A stretch of 34,308 bases of DNA from a virus, in IMG/VR virus record IMGVR_UViG_3300034072_001334, positions 1 through 34,308 of that record. One strand, 5' to 3'. Made by a program: the position numbers and the translations under genes. Below, one piece after another: positions 9,201 to 17,380 of this stretch. Every line of letters begins with the position of its first letter. Positions within the stretch are counted from its first letter, which is position 1. The notes below the pieces were generated by a model, which was given only the letters and a program-made list of their open reading frames with translations, searched no databases and was not told where the DNA came from.

Positions 9201-10784
9201 CGCGTTGCCAGCGCGCGCGGCGGTGACATCTGCAATTTTGTTCTGAAGCGCGACGTAGCGCGAGACATATGACGACCAAGTCGCGTTGAACTGCGCACGG
9301 TCGATCGGGGTCGCGGCGCTGCTATCGTTCCACGCTGGTGCCAGGCCGTTGAGATAAGCGGTCAGCCCATCAAAGGCGGCGACATAGCTGGAGACCTGGG
9401 TGGTGATCCCCAGGGCCTGAGCCTGGATTACCAGGGCGGTCTTGGTCGTCGAGGCTTCAGCATAATCGCGCTCCAGACGCTTCTTTTCCGCACGGTCGAG
9501 CCAGGCGTCTTCGCTCATTTCGTTGATCTGGCTGATCAACACTGCGCCATCAGCCTGCGCCTGTTCGGCAGCTTCCTGGGCGGCTTCGGCGGCTTGGCGC
9601 GCTGCCTGCGCATCTTCGGAAATCGCCGTCAGGGCACCGCTGACCTCGTTGGCCGAATGGACGGACCAGCAACGCGAGTGACCGATGCGGACGCTATAGA
9701 CGATCGAGGGCGAAGCGATCAGGCGCGGAGACGACAAGACCGTTCGATCGCCGCTGCTGTCGAGATAGAGATCGGACGGCGCAGAATTCGCCAGGAAACT
9801 ACCAGCGGCGAGGACGCCGTTGGTCTTGGAAATCAGATAGCCGCCATGTTCATAAAGAGCGCGCCGCAGAAGATCACCGACCGTGGTTTCATCGCTGACA
9901 TATGCGCACCAGGGCTGGTCGAACGCTGCCAGCGATGCCGTGTCGAGACCGGACGCGGGGATACCCGCCTGCTCAACCATATGCGCGGCAATGTCAGCCA
10001 GGGAGGTCGGAAAGCTCGTGCCGAACTTCGCACCCCCTACGTCGGCCGTGATCTTGCCGGTGGGTTCGGCGCCAAGCAAGAAACCGCCAGCGCCCGGAAT
10101 ATCCACCCATTCGCCAGGAGCAGGAGCAGCAGCGATGGCCTGCGCCAGCGTATTGACGCGAGCCTTCGCGGCAGGAAGCTGGAGTGCATTTTCGTAGACG
10201 GCGCGAGTGCCATCGGTCGCGCCATAGCCGTGCCACTGGTAGAACCAATATTGACCGTCATAGAGCTTGACCGGCTCGACGTTCTGGCATTCGCCTGAAG
10301 TCCAGGGCTTGCGGCGATTGCGGACACCAGCCGGACCCTCAACACCGCCCGTGCCAGCGTAAACGCCCGCTAGAAGCTCGACATCGAGATAGGCTTCCGC
10401 ACCAAGCAGAGTGACGGTCGCGATATCATCGGCGATCTCCAGTCCGCTGATCGAACCTTCGAACCACCTCCCGCCGAGACCATCCCCCTCGCCGATCCAG
10501 ATGCGACCGAGCGCACCAGACCAGGACAGCTTCGCCCACTCCGGATTTCCAATGATGGAAAAGCTGATCGACCCGTGGTCGGTGGAGACCTGGGAGAAAT
10601 TCCCGCCAGCCATGACATCGACGGTGCGCGTCGGCCATTCGGTGATGACCGGCTCCCATTCATAGCCGTCCGCCTGGGTAGCTTCGCCACCCATGGCGTC
10701 GATAGAAGTCAGTCGAAGGGTCTTGGTGCTGCGGTCGCTCGGATCGAGGACCGAGACTTCAAAATGAATATTTCTGTGGTTCAC
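3288..10784 (-). CDS. Giant J-like tail fibre / host specificity protein (2498 aa)
   Basis: GTG start at 10784, 4 nt after TAAATA. Residues 1 to about 390 form a tail-hub-like globular part. At about 430-550 is a helical domain (MSEDAWLDRAEKKRLERD) common in phage J-type proteins. Long Ala/Ser/Thr repeat shafts follow, like lambda side-tail-fibre repeats. The shafts are broken by five beta-sandwich modules starting near residues 975, 1280, 1526, 1818 and 2051, four of which close with an IxDVT/IEDIT-type strand. Each begins with an F-E/D-x-G or PSDF motif and resembles carbohydrate-binding jelly rolls. Residues about 2250-2345 resemble DUF1983 (TTAFWQVEAVGGDGRAKL). The last 150 residues are paralogous to the next gene. 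Its role is adsorption to a surface glycan or protein receptor. Confidence 0.85.
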   Translation of the reverse strand: MNHRNIHFEVSVLDPSDRSTKTLRLTSIDAMGGEATQADGYEWEPVITEWPTRTVDVMAGGNFSQVSTDHGSISFSIIGNPEWAKLSWSGALGRIWIGEGDGLGGRWFEGSISGLEIADDIATVTLLGAEAYLDVELLAGVYAGTGGVEGPAGVRNRRKPWTSGECQNVEPVKLYDGQYWFYQWHGYGATDGTRAVYENALQLPAAKARVNTLAQAIAAAPAPGEWVDIPGAGGFLLGAEPTGKITADVGGAKFGTSFPTSLADIAAHMVEQAGIPASGLDTASLAAFDQPWCAYVSDETTVGDLLRRALYEHGGYLISKTNGVLAAGSFLANSAPSDLYLDSSGDRTVLSSPRLIASPSIVYSVRIGHSRCWSVHSANEVSGALTAISEDAQAARQAAEAAQEAAEQAQADGAVLISQINEMSEDAWLDRAEKKRLERDYAEASTTKTALVIQAQALGITTQVSSYVAAFDGLTAYLNGLAPAWNDSSAATPIDRAQFNATWSSYVSRYVALQNKIADVTAARAGNAQDTADDAKGAADQAAADASNAIGKVDDVATDLEGVKETVDQTVTKTTTLEQKFATLDAAMDGAESEIADLKTTYGSTAAAAASADAAAQHLANAQTAATNAAQAKTDAEQAEADAVAAKTAAESARATAQTHATNAGSAKTAAETAKTAAESAKTAAQTAKTDAEAAFSNSTTAKNAAQAAQTAAETAKSQAQTQATNASNSATAAAGSASTASTKATDAGKSAAAAAASQVSAQSAAADSQDSADAAATSASAASTSAGQAGQSATAAQTSATTATTQAGKASTSATNAATSETNAKGSENAAKSSQTAAATSATTAGQKADAAAISASTASTKATEAGQSASSAQTSATTATTKAGEASTSATQSASSASDALASKNAAASSASTAATSATNAKNSATAASDSASTATTQASNAGNSATSAAASAVSASSAYDSTLSALYTSSPILPATFEEGAKHWTRERLGNPINLTDIPATAVMDADMGPSLEITNWAGAGNNVMTKGVIAPKPGRIYEVSVTFKIMASDGSVSFNSALGTMVAGYGAAASNLTSGASQTFTTTGVVNTMTRKYSLDTINGVTKIPADVQLFRAGLRLNSSEASGSLVFRVGEIRITDVTEREAALAAADGAANSASAASTSASQAATSATAAGTSANSASTSANTASTKAGEASTSANQAASSESSANASKNAASTSANNAANSATQAGNSATAASGSASNASTSATQAGNSAQSAAASAVSASSSYDSARLTAASMLPSDFGNPDLWSHTFTGAPGTQAALTSAVTFVDVASVGRVAQMTGTSTYRYIAPVGAVSVTAGRTYRLTMSVRATSATSPVVRLYGIYLSSSFGQIGQPSVPQTLAVRNQWYDYVLNISGDDVIAGGGAYLRPLLRLDPGETHTIQLASLKIEDVTSQLAAESSASAAATSASQAGTSATQAGTSANSATQSANTATTRANEAAASASSAANSASSASSSSSAAGNSATAANSSDVSAKLTAASLMPSDFQQDGRYWQQGFGGLPQNLNSITANSTFAFVNNSDVGRTMRVTASGQTDVGNIGMIPLQADRVYRLTAKVRQQTGSVFAQVQLYRIGVNATGSTMGNGTVTNPSSYTFTALNQWVELTGTVSASTTNAMIAAGASSIRSLLRLAAASSTVTVDYAFIRIEDITESSGAAGSASAAANSASQASASQAGAASSASSAQTNATNAATSAGQASTSASQASTSANNAANSANTASTQATNAANSANAAGGSASAAQSSASTASTQANNAANSAAVASTQALYASSRAAGNFVAKPTFEDGDTGMWNGSVSVTSYANSSLGTTKELRSRARDATEGADFIQLPMNTARVFRVSGYARGGSSSAYAVRVGVQGQLANGSFTYPMSAACAAGVTTWTYFEYNLAIAATILRFKPFIQSNNDSGQPGSVHDARVVGLRIEDITESNSAAGSASAAASSASTASTKAGEAGQSATSASNSANTANIRAGEASSSASAAAGSAATASSAASTATTQATLAATYSTGGGNLLAESSFEVGQGDWEFWSPSGNADFSFGRDLAGDSWRPMEEHVLGIRQASSAADRVSQMAPKRITVLPGVWYEFSAFLAAHRCNTYLRVDWYDANNNFLRNDYSNGNNAQKSGGPTISNWLRCWNKVKSPSNAATCFLIFAKDGTAGGQPDSYAWMARPMFRETYEQASGPSPYAPANGRATQAAQQALITTTQTAIATANSTIANHTTRLQAAEANVSQTMGAVSNLQGRTTAFWQVEAVGGDGRAKLRVVADSNGGGGVDIEGDVRISGDAMIGGTINPEALDLSRFVRKIGPASATASDARLMYAVDLGTTIANGEYQLQGQIGFTYTSGRQTMTQSGRPYYIDYLNDGGMLIALTKNGQTIAQRLWTGNMLSVYGAQNFTADITTIFDDLDLDTSTGNVTLAVYSRKGNSDTGMINQGDYYTRQLSGNYYNFSMTGVKCKWRLW

Positions 10785-10788
10785 CGGC

Positions 10789-10794
10789 TATTTA
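10789..10794 (-). promoter_or_regulatory. TAAATA motif inside an inverted repeat (tail fibre)
   Basis: CCGGCTAAATAGCCGG is a perfect 7-bp inverted repeat around AA, and the GTG start overlaps its end with 4-nt spacing from TAAATA. The dyad could also serve as an operator between the divergent fibre and PIN-like genes. Confidence 0.55.
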
Positions 10795-10873
10795 GCCGGA
10801 CGGTCCTTCGCTGATGGCCGTTGACACCGTGGTCGGAATTTTCGACCAGACGATATCAGCAAAGGGGGAAGTG

Positions 10874-12193
10874 ATGTCTGAAGCGAAGCCACAGCAGAAT
10901 CAGGAACGACAGAAGGCGCGCAATGGCGACGTGTCAGTCGATGATGCGTTCTGGCTTACTGATCTCTATCCCGATGCAGCCGCCTTAATCGCACACGATA
11001 TTGTCGAGCTTCCGGAGGCGGTGAAGGACTGCATCGTGGTGTTAGATGGAAACATCCTTCTCTGGCCATATGATTATTCCACAGCGTCTCTCAAAGCTGT
11101 CGAGGACGTTTACCGGAGGCTCGCTGACGACAAACGCCTGATCGTTCCGGGCCAAGCTGTTCGCGAATATTATAAGCATCGCAGCCGCAAAATTGCCGCG
11201 ATTGGTCAAAAAATAGAAGGCGTCATCAGCAAGAGCAATCACCAAATCTTCGATAAGATTTCCATTCTCGAAGAAGACAAGGATTACAAAGCCGCCAGGA
11301 AGGTTGCGGTTGATATCCAGAAGAAGGGGCAGGAGATTGCCAATCGCTTCAAAGCCATTAATCATCGGCTGAAGAATGATGTGGGCGCCGACCGCGTCTC
11401 TGCCCTATATCGCGACGTTCTCAAGGATTGCATCATCGAACTACCGATGGATGCGAAGGGACGCCAGGAGTTACTGGACGATGCGAAGCGTCGTTCGCGC
11501 TTGGAGATCGCTCCAGGTTTTAAGGACGATTCCAAGGCGGATGGTGGCATCGGCGACTTGCTGATCTGGAAGACTCTTCTCTCGGTAGCGGCCGAACGTA
11601 AATGTCATGCGATCTTCGTAACTGACGAAGCCAAAAATGACTGGTGGGTTCGCTCGAACGGCGCTTATCATCCGCGTCCTGAACTTATCGAAGAATATCG
11701 GGCTCATTCAGGTGGTAAGAGCTTGCATATGATGCCGCTTTCAGGACTTCTAGCAGCATTCGAAAGCCCAACTGACGTGGTGCAACAGGCATTAGAGCTT
11801 GAACAGTCGGTCAAAACACCAGATTTCCCAAAATCCTCCTCCCATGTAGCGCCGAGCTTCCTGCTGTTCGAAAATACATACAGAAACCTCACAATGAATT
11901 TGGCTGCCATCCAGAGCGAAATCAACCAGTTAACCGCAGAGATTGGAACAATCGAGGCCGACCCGACATTGTCTCCGGACGAGAAGGAAGCGCTCCTCTC
12001 TCTTCTTCGGAATAACGTTGAACGGAAAAATGAAGAAGCCGAAGTTTGCTACAGAAAACTTGCGATCAACAGCCAGAAGATGACTCGCGGCATGTTTGCT
12101 GGCGGCAGAGACCAGGCAAATGCCTCTCTCGGTTCATGGCGCAACAAGCGTAATGGACTATGGAGACACGGCAGTAACAGCCAGGATGATTGA
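10874..12193 (+). CDS. PIN-like domain protein (PIN_8/DUF4935 type), accessory gene
   Basis: 439 residues from ATG 10874, with a strong AAAGGGGGAA ribosome site at 10861-10870. The N-terminal 260 residues fit a PIN-like nuclease: VVLDGNILLWPY (Asp58), PGQAVREYY (Glu98), GGIGDLLIWKTLL (Asp227) and FVTDEAKNDWW (Asp250) are the expected acidic residues. A long helical C-terminal region follows (about 345-400). Such proteins are predicted metal-dependent RNases and often occur among phage-defence genes. The gene faces against the tail genes, looks less GC-rich than they do, lacks the TAAATA motif, and has a TTGACA at 10821 as a possible own promoter. Its last 36 nt overlap the convergent tail gene. 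A moron giving superinfection exclusion is plausible. Confidence 0.7.
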   Translation: MSEAKPQQNQERQKARNGDVSVDDAFWLTDLYPDAAALIAHDIVELPEAVKDCIVVLDGNILLWPYDYSTASLKAVEDVYRRLADDKRLIVPGQAVREYYKHRSRKIAAIGQKIEGVISKSNHQIFDKISILEEDKDYKAARKVAVDIQKKGQEIANRFKAINHRLKNDVGADRVSALYRDVLKDCIIELPMDAKGRQELLDDAKRRSRLEIAPGFKDDSKADGGIGDLLIWKTLLSVAAERKCHAIFVTDEAKNDWWVRSNGAYHPRPELIEEYRAHSGGKSLHMMPLSGLLAAFESPTDVVQQALELEQSVKTPDFPKSSSHVAPSFLLFENTYRNLTMNLAAIQSEINQLTAEIGTIEADPTLSPDEKEALLSLLRNNVERKNEEAEVCYRKLAINSQKMTRGMFAGGRDQANASLGSWRNKRNGLWRHGSNSQDD

Positions 12194-12910
12194 CCAATAG
12201 TCCACCCCTTCGCTGGTGCCTTCCGCCTTCGCGGTGATCCGCCCGAAAATGATGGAGTTCTGCCTAGGACTTTCATCATCGGGCACGAATAGCAGCGGGA
12301 GGGAGGTGCCCACTTCCGTGAAGAATGGCATCCATTCGTCATAATAGGCGTCGTCACTCTCCACAGTGATCGTGGCGCGCCAAGACGGCAGACGCTTGTA
12401 AGCGCGGAATTCCTGGTAGTTCACACCAGCGACGGCGGGACTGTTATCCTCGACCGAGAATTTCGCATCATAGTCCAGACCACTGCACCGAACCGCGCGG
12501 CCGACCACCAGGCGCTGGGCTTCGAACACCTTCGGCGATGACGACAAGACGGTCACGCGGATGAAGCGGAACGATTGGGCCGGGAACGATATGATCGTCT
12601 TGGTGGAAATACGGTCGGACTTATTGCCTGTGTAACCAGGAACAGAGATCGGCGCGGCGGCATCGAGGCCAGCCAAGGTGTCCGCGAACCGCACGAACAT
12701 CACGTCCGAGAAAGCCAGGTTGCTGCCGACCAGAGCGATCGTGTCGATCACCCTGCTGTCGCCGCTGATGTCGATCGATGCAGAGGTCGCGGACGATGAA
12801 CGCCAGACCTTCGCCGGATGGTCCTTTGTCAGGTTCGATGCCGGTCCTGTCGTGGATTGGTCGGCTCGCTCGATCTTGATCGGCGCAGGCGCCAGGACAT
12901 ATGCGCCCAT
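12158..12910 (-). CDS. Distal tail / tail-tip protein (250 aa)
   Basis: It starts at an ATG that shares one base with the preceding TGA (TGATG), giving tight coupling. The protein is beta-rich, with a discoidin-like or jelly-roll character in the first 130 residues (SFRFIRVTVLSSSP) and an AFYDEW-like end (ESDDAYYDEWMPFFTEVG). Its place between tape measure and fibre fits a distal tail or baseplate hub component. The C-terminal dozen codons lie antisense to the end of the PIN-like gene. No catalytic motif is visible. Assignment rests mostly on gene order. Confidence 0.6.
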   Translation of the reverse strand: MGAYVLAPAPIKIERADQSTTGPASNLTKDHPAKVWRSSSATSASIDISGDSRVIDTIALVGSNLAFSDVMFVRFADTLAGLDAAAPISVPGYTGNKSDRISTKTIISFPAQSFRFIRVTVLSSSPKVFEAQRLVVGRAVRCSGLDYDAKFSVEDNSPAVAGVNYQEFRAYKRLPSWRATITVESDDAYYDEWMPFFTEVGTSLPLLFVPDDESPRQNSIIFGRITAKAEGTSEGVDYWSIILAVTAVSP

Positions 12911-13254
12911 CAGCCGACCCTCAAGGTGGTGGTGATCACGCCCGTCGCGCTATCCTCGACGATGCGCACCGCCTTCCCGACGTTAGTGCCATCCAGGTCA
13001 TAGCGTGGCAGGCTTCCGACCAGGTCATCGCCCGAGAATTCTCCGGTCCAATCCACTTCAAAGGTGCGTTTGAACACACCGAATTCTGCGAGATAGGCCG
13101 CCGCAAGCTCTTCAGCGGTGGCATCATTGATCGACGCATCGACCGTCAGTTCGCGGGCGTCGTCATACACCGCCTTGATCGAATGGTCGTCCTGCTGGGC
13201 GTAGCGATATTCTGCCTGGACGAAGGCGGCGCGATTGTAATCGAGTTCTGTCAT
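12910..13254 (-). CDS. Tail-tip associated protein (114 aa)
   Basis: ATG at 13254 follows AAGGA at good spacing, 13 nt after the tape measure stop. There is no TAAATA motif, so it is probably read through from the tape measure. The protein is acidic, with a mixed helix then beta pattern (WTGEFSGDDLVGSLPRYDLDG). Its stop overlaps the next start. Position after the tape measure suggests a distal tail component; the family is not recognised. Confidence 0.55.
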   Translation of the reverse strand: MTELDYNRAAFVQAEYRYAQQDDHSIKAVYDDARELTVDASINDATAEELAAAYLAEFGVFKRTFEVDWTGEFSGDDLVGSLPRYDLDGTNVGKAVRIVEDSATGVITTTLRVG

Positions 13255-13267
13255 ATCCTTACTTATC

Positions 13268-16200
13268 TCAAACGTAGTTCATCACGCCGTTCACCGCCCG
13301 TGACGTGCCGCCGCCCGACACAGAAAGGCTCGAAGCGATCACCTGGAGAATCTGAAGCTGCTGGAGGGCGAGGTCGTTGTTGACCGCCATCAGATTGTTC
13401 GTCTCCTGGGTGGCAGTGACGACGGGATCAATGTTCAATGCGGTGTCGAACGCCTTTTCGATCGACAGGCCAAGAGCGTCGGTGGTCGAGACCAGGCGGC
13501 TCCAGATGTCCTGCGACTGAGCGGTTGCGGTGCCATACACCTCGACGTTCAGGTCTTGGACCTTCTGCACCAGAGCGGCGTAAGCGTCCTGGTCCACCGT
13601 CTTGCCAGCGTCGATGTCGGCTTTCATCGCATCGAATTTGGCGAGTTCCGCGTTCAAGCGGGTCAGCGCGGTGCGACCCGAACCTTCCCCATTCAGGAAA
13701 TCACGGATGTCCTGGACGCCCTGCAACTCCGATTTGCGGAGCTTATCGAGTTCGATGGCACGATACTTGTCGATCTGCGCAATATCATCGGCCGTCGCAC
13801 CGTATTGCACCATCTGCTGACGCAGGGTGTTGATCGGCTTCAGCAGGGCATCGACGGCCCCCGCGATCGGGTTTTCGTAGGCCTTGATCGCGGTGACCAC
13901 GCCTTCCCATTGGGTGGCGATCGAAACGGCCTTGTCGAGATCAACCGTAGATTTCAGCAGCTTGCTGGAGAACGCGGAGACGCCAGTCAGGACGTTCTGT
14001 TCAAGGGCGACGCGGATCGCATATCCGATCGCATCCCCCTGCCCGTCCTTACCGAAATCCTTGATGTCCGTGCGCCCGCTGCCGCCTTTCAGCTTGCCGG
14101 TGCGGCCGATATCGGAGACGCGCCACTTGTCCTTATAGGTGCCGATCGAAACCGTTGGGGTGCCGGAAATCACACCGCCGAGTTGGGCAGCAATGGCGTC
14201 CAGGCCTTGGTTGATGCTGCCAGCGGCGCCAGTCGTGACCTTCTCACGCGACGAACTATTCCCCTTCGTGTTGGACGAAAGGTCGCCGTTCGCGTCGCGG
14301 GAAATCGTGCTGGTTGAGTATTTGGCTTTCTTCAGGAGATTGCCGGTAATGCCACCGACGATGCTACCAGCGACGGCACCGATCGGCCCCGCCAGACCAC
14401 CAATCGCGCCGCCAATCTGAGCGCCACCCGAAGACATTTTCAGGCCAAGGGCATTCGACAAACCAGCAATGGTCCCGCCGATCTGCTGTCCCGCGCCGAC
14501 CTTGCCCATGATTGAGCCGACGCCTTTCTGAAAGTCGCCACCCTTTTTGAAAATGTCGTTGAAGTCCTGGCCCAGGTCATCGAACCCTTTCCCGATGGAA
14601 GTCAGCGGGCTTTTCAGGCCTTCGAGCAGTCGGGTGCCATAATCGGCCTGGCCTTCGCCGCCCGAGAACACCTTCTGAGCAGCCTGACCCAGCCGGTTCT
14701 GACCACCCTTTCCATTCGAACCAAACAGGTTGATCAGGGCGCCAGCCGGGCCAAGGCCCGAAAAATCGCCGGATTTCGCGCGCGTGAGACCGTCGAGCAA
14801 CGACCCCAGATTTTCGATCGCAGAACCGAACGTCCCACCGAACTGCTGGCCCAGCACGCTGATCCGATCGGCAAATTCAAAGCGGAAACGGTCGGCGACG
14901 ACCTGGGTGGCCTGAATGTTCGCATCACGGGCACGACGGGCGCCATCAAGTAAACGACGCTGATCTTCGGTCATTGCCGGGCCGATCGCCTCCAGCGCGT
15001 TGATGGCCGCCATGATCGACTGACCTTCCAGGTCGAGGCTGCGGAGATCATTTGCCTGGGCGGTGCGCGGATCATATTTCACGATGGTGGACGGCGCGTT
15101 CTTGAGCAGCTTCGACTCGCGTTCGCGCTCGAAGGTTTCCTTCGCCGCCGCTTCCAGCGTCTTCAACTGAAGCTGATACTTCTCATCCGCCAGGTCTACG
15201 CCTTCACGCCCAGCACGGACGGTCCAATCACGCGTCGATTGTGCGATGTTCAGCGCATCTTCTGACAGAGCGAGCGTCTTCTTGGTCCACTCGAAATCAG
15301 CCTTGCCAGCGTCGTTGGCCGACTTGGCATCATTGGCGGCGACGGTCAGGTCACGAAGAAGTTCACCGGCGCGAGTCTGTTGGAGCAGAGTGGCCAGGCG
15401 CTTCTTACCATCCTCGCCCAGCGCTTTGATGACGCCACCGGTCGCGATAGCATATGCCTTCTGAAGCTCATATTCCTTTGTAAGCTGGGCGGCAGGGATC
15501 GGCAGTTCGGCGGCGACATCGCGCGCTTTTTCAAGCTGCTGCCAATAGTCGCGAACAGCTTCAGCCGACCGTTCAGCATCGGTTTTCTTGGGCTTTTTGC
15601 CTGGCTTTTCGGGCACTGGCGGCGCGACGACCGGAAGATCGCCCTTGCCGAGCGGATCGTTGGTCGCATGGTCGAGTTGATCCTGGATGCGGAGGCTATT
15701 CTGGACCGCCTTGTCATAGGCGGCAGAATTCTCGCGGTCGGTGCGACCACCCGACCACCAGTTGCGGAGGCCAGCCATCGTCGCGCTGGGATCGAACGCC
15801 GTGGAGAAATCGCCTTCCCACAGCGCTGACCACGAACGGTCGGTCGCAGCCTGGCGACCACCAGGTAGGATCGCCGCCAAACTACGCTCCTGCCCCTGAC
15901 TTTCCGTAAGCTGCTTTTTGAGAATTTCCTTTCTCGCCTGTCGAGCAGCGTGCGCTTGTTCATAAAGTGCCTGGGCAGCGCGACCGGTCGCACCAGCGAA
16001 ATTATCGACATGCGGGATGGCACTCTCACTGTCGGTGGCGACCCCACGCGTCTCGCCAGCCAGCGTTTTTGCGGCACCAGCGGCCTTATCGAGTTCCGTG
16101 TTCAGCCGTTCATGGGTGGCAGCGACAGCAGCGACGATCGCGTCCGCTTTGTTCGCCTCGATCGCATATGCACCGATACCAAGGGTCAGCCCGGTGACTG

Positions 16201-17377
16201 CCAGGCCGATCGGCCCACCGAACGCGCCCAGCATCGCGCTACCAAGACCACCGGCCGCGACGCGCGCCGCAACCATGTTGGTCACCAGGCCGACGCCGAG
16301 GGCCGTCGAAAGCGCCACGACGCTCGGGATGACGATGTCGAGATTTTTGGTGACGACCGAGAGCGCATCACCGAGCGCCCGCGATCCCGCGACGGCAGCG
16401 GCGTTCTGGCCAAGGTATTCCTCTAGGCCATTTTTCGCGAGGGTCAGGTTGTCAGCGAACGTCTTCGGAATTTTGGCGAATTCATCGTCCAGCGCGCCGG
16501 TCAGGCGACTGTCGGTGAAGGCCTTGATGATCATCTCCGAGGTGATCTTGCCCTCGCTGCCCAAGGCCTTCAGCGCACCGACAGGCAGCTTGGTGCTATC
16601 AGCGAGCAAGCGCATCAGGCGTGGCGCATTTTCCGCCATGGCCCGGAATTCTTCACCCTGGAGCTTTCCGGACGCGAGCGCCTGGCCAAGCTGGAGGATG
16701 GTAGAACTGGTTTCCTGGGCTGATGCGCCCGACACCTTCAGCGCCTTGGCGACGGTTTCCGTCGTGCGGCTGACAGCGGCCTGGGAGGTGCCCAAGTCTT
16801 TACCGGCGAAGCTAACCTTCGAATAAAGTGCGGCGACATCGTCCAGCCCGGATCGCGTGGTGGCAGCGATGCGGCTCACGTCCTCCATGGCCTTGCCAGA
16901 GTCGCCAAGCCCCTGGACAGCGATGCCGAGCTTCGCTGCCATTAGGCCATAGGCATCGGTCAGATGGACGGCACCCGCGATGGCAGCGGTGAAGGACAGG
17001 CCACCTAGGATGGCGCCAAGTCGCGACAGACCATCCGCGTGACGATCGGTCGAAGACTTCGCCTTGGCGGACGCTGACTGCATTTGCAGAAGCGCGGCAG
17101 TGTTACGATCTAGGGCTGCGGTGTTGGCGTGCAGAGACGCTGCACTAAGCTGGGTAGCGGCATTGAGGCCGCGCATGGCGGCCGATAGGCCTGCCATATT
17201 CTGCGACGCGGATTTTGAGGCCTGGGCGGCACTCGCCATCGCTTTTCGGGCAGCATCCATGCCGCGCTGGGCAGCACCGGCGCCGTTACCAATGGAGCGG
17301 AGGGCGGCGTTAGCCTGGGCGGCGCCACGCTTAGCGCCCGCCGCATCGATGTTTACTTTGATGGTCCGTGTCGTCAC
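13268..17377 (-). CDS. Tail tape measure protein (1369 aa)
   Basis: GTG start at 17377, 4 nt after TAAATA. Residues 1-115 are an Ala/Gln-rich helix. Residues about 140-325 match the tape-measure N-terminal domain (LQGEEFRAMAENAPRLMRLLAD, GKITSEMIIKAF). Hydrophobic, glycine-rich segments at about 350-410 and 980-1020 could act in membrane passage at DNA ejection. Lambda-type tape measures set tail length at about 0.15 nm per residue, so this one would give a tail near 200 nm. That indicates a siphovirus. It lies directly after the chaperone frameshift product, as usual. Confidence 0.92.
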   Translation of the reverse strand: MTTRTIKVNIDAAGAKRGAAQANAALRSIGNGAGAAQRGMDAARKAMASAAQASKSASQNMAGLSAAMRGLNAATQLSAASLHANTAALDRNTAALLQMQSASAKAKSSTDRHADGLSRLGAILGGLSFTAAIAGAVHLTDAYGLMAAKLGIAVQGLGDSGKAMEDVSRIAATTRSGLDDVAALYSKVSFAGKDLGTSQAAVSRTTETVAKALKVSGASAQETSSTILQLGQALASGKLQGEEFRAMAENAPRLMRLLADSTKLPVGALKALGSEGKITSEMIIKAFTDSRLTGALDDEFAKIPKTFADNLTLAKNGLEEYLGQNAAAVAGSRALGDALSVVTKNLDIVIPSVVALSTALGVGLVTNMVAARVAAGGLGSAMLGAFGGPIGLAVTGLTLGIGAYAIEANKADAIVAAVAATHERLNTELDKAAGAAKTLAGETRGVATDSESAIPHVDNFAGATGRAAQALYEQAHAARQARKEILKKQLTESQGQERSLAAILPGGRQAATDRSWSALWEGDFSTAFDPSATMAGLRNWWSGGRTDRENSAAYDKAVQNSLRIQDQLDHATNDPLGKGDLPVVAPPVPEKPGKKPKKTDAERSAEAVRDYWQQLEKARDVAAELPIPAAQLTKEYELQKAYAIATGGVIKALGEDGKKRLATLLQQTRAGELLRDLTVAANDAKSANDAGKADFEWTKKTLALSEDALNIAQSTRDWTVRAGREGVDLADEKYQLQLKTLEAAAKETFERERESKLLKNAPSTIVKYDPRTAQANDLRSLDLEGQSIMAAINALEAIGPAMTEDQRRLLDGARRARDANIQATQVVADRFRFEFADRISVLGQQFGGTFGSAIENLGSLLDGLTRAKSGDFSGLGPAGALINLFGSNGKGGQNRLGQAAQKVFSGGEGQADYGTRLLEGLKSPLTSIGKGFDDLGQDFNDIFKKGGDFQKGVGSIMGKVGAGQQIGGTIAGLSNALGLKMSSGGAQIGGAIGGLAGPIGAVAGSIVGGITGNLLKKAKYSTSTISRDANGDLSSNTKGNSSSREKVTTGAAGSINQGLDAIAAQLGGVISGTPTVSIGTYKDKWRVSDIGRTGKLKGGSGRTDIKDFGKDGQGDAIGYAIRVALEQNVLTGVSAFSSKLLKSTVDLDKAVSIATQWEGVVTAIKAYENPIAGAVDALLKPINTLRQQMVQYGATADDIAQIDKYRAIELDKLRKSELQGVQDIRDFLNGEGSGRTALTRLNAELAKFDAMKADIDAGKTVDQDAYAALVQKVQDLNVEVYGTATAQSQDIWSRLVSTTDALGLSIEKAFDTALNIDPVVTATQETNNLMAVNNDLALQQLQILQVIASSLSVSGGGTSRAVNGVMNYV

Positions 17378-17380
17378 GGA

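Noticed and set aside
7790-9298. Long open frames antisense or shifted within the fibre gene, including one of about 500 codons
   Set aside because: They are Arg/Pro- or Ser/Trp-rich shadows of the Ala/Ser/Thr repeat DNA, with no ribosome site and no domain pattern.
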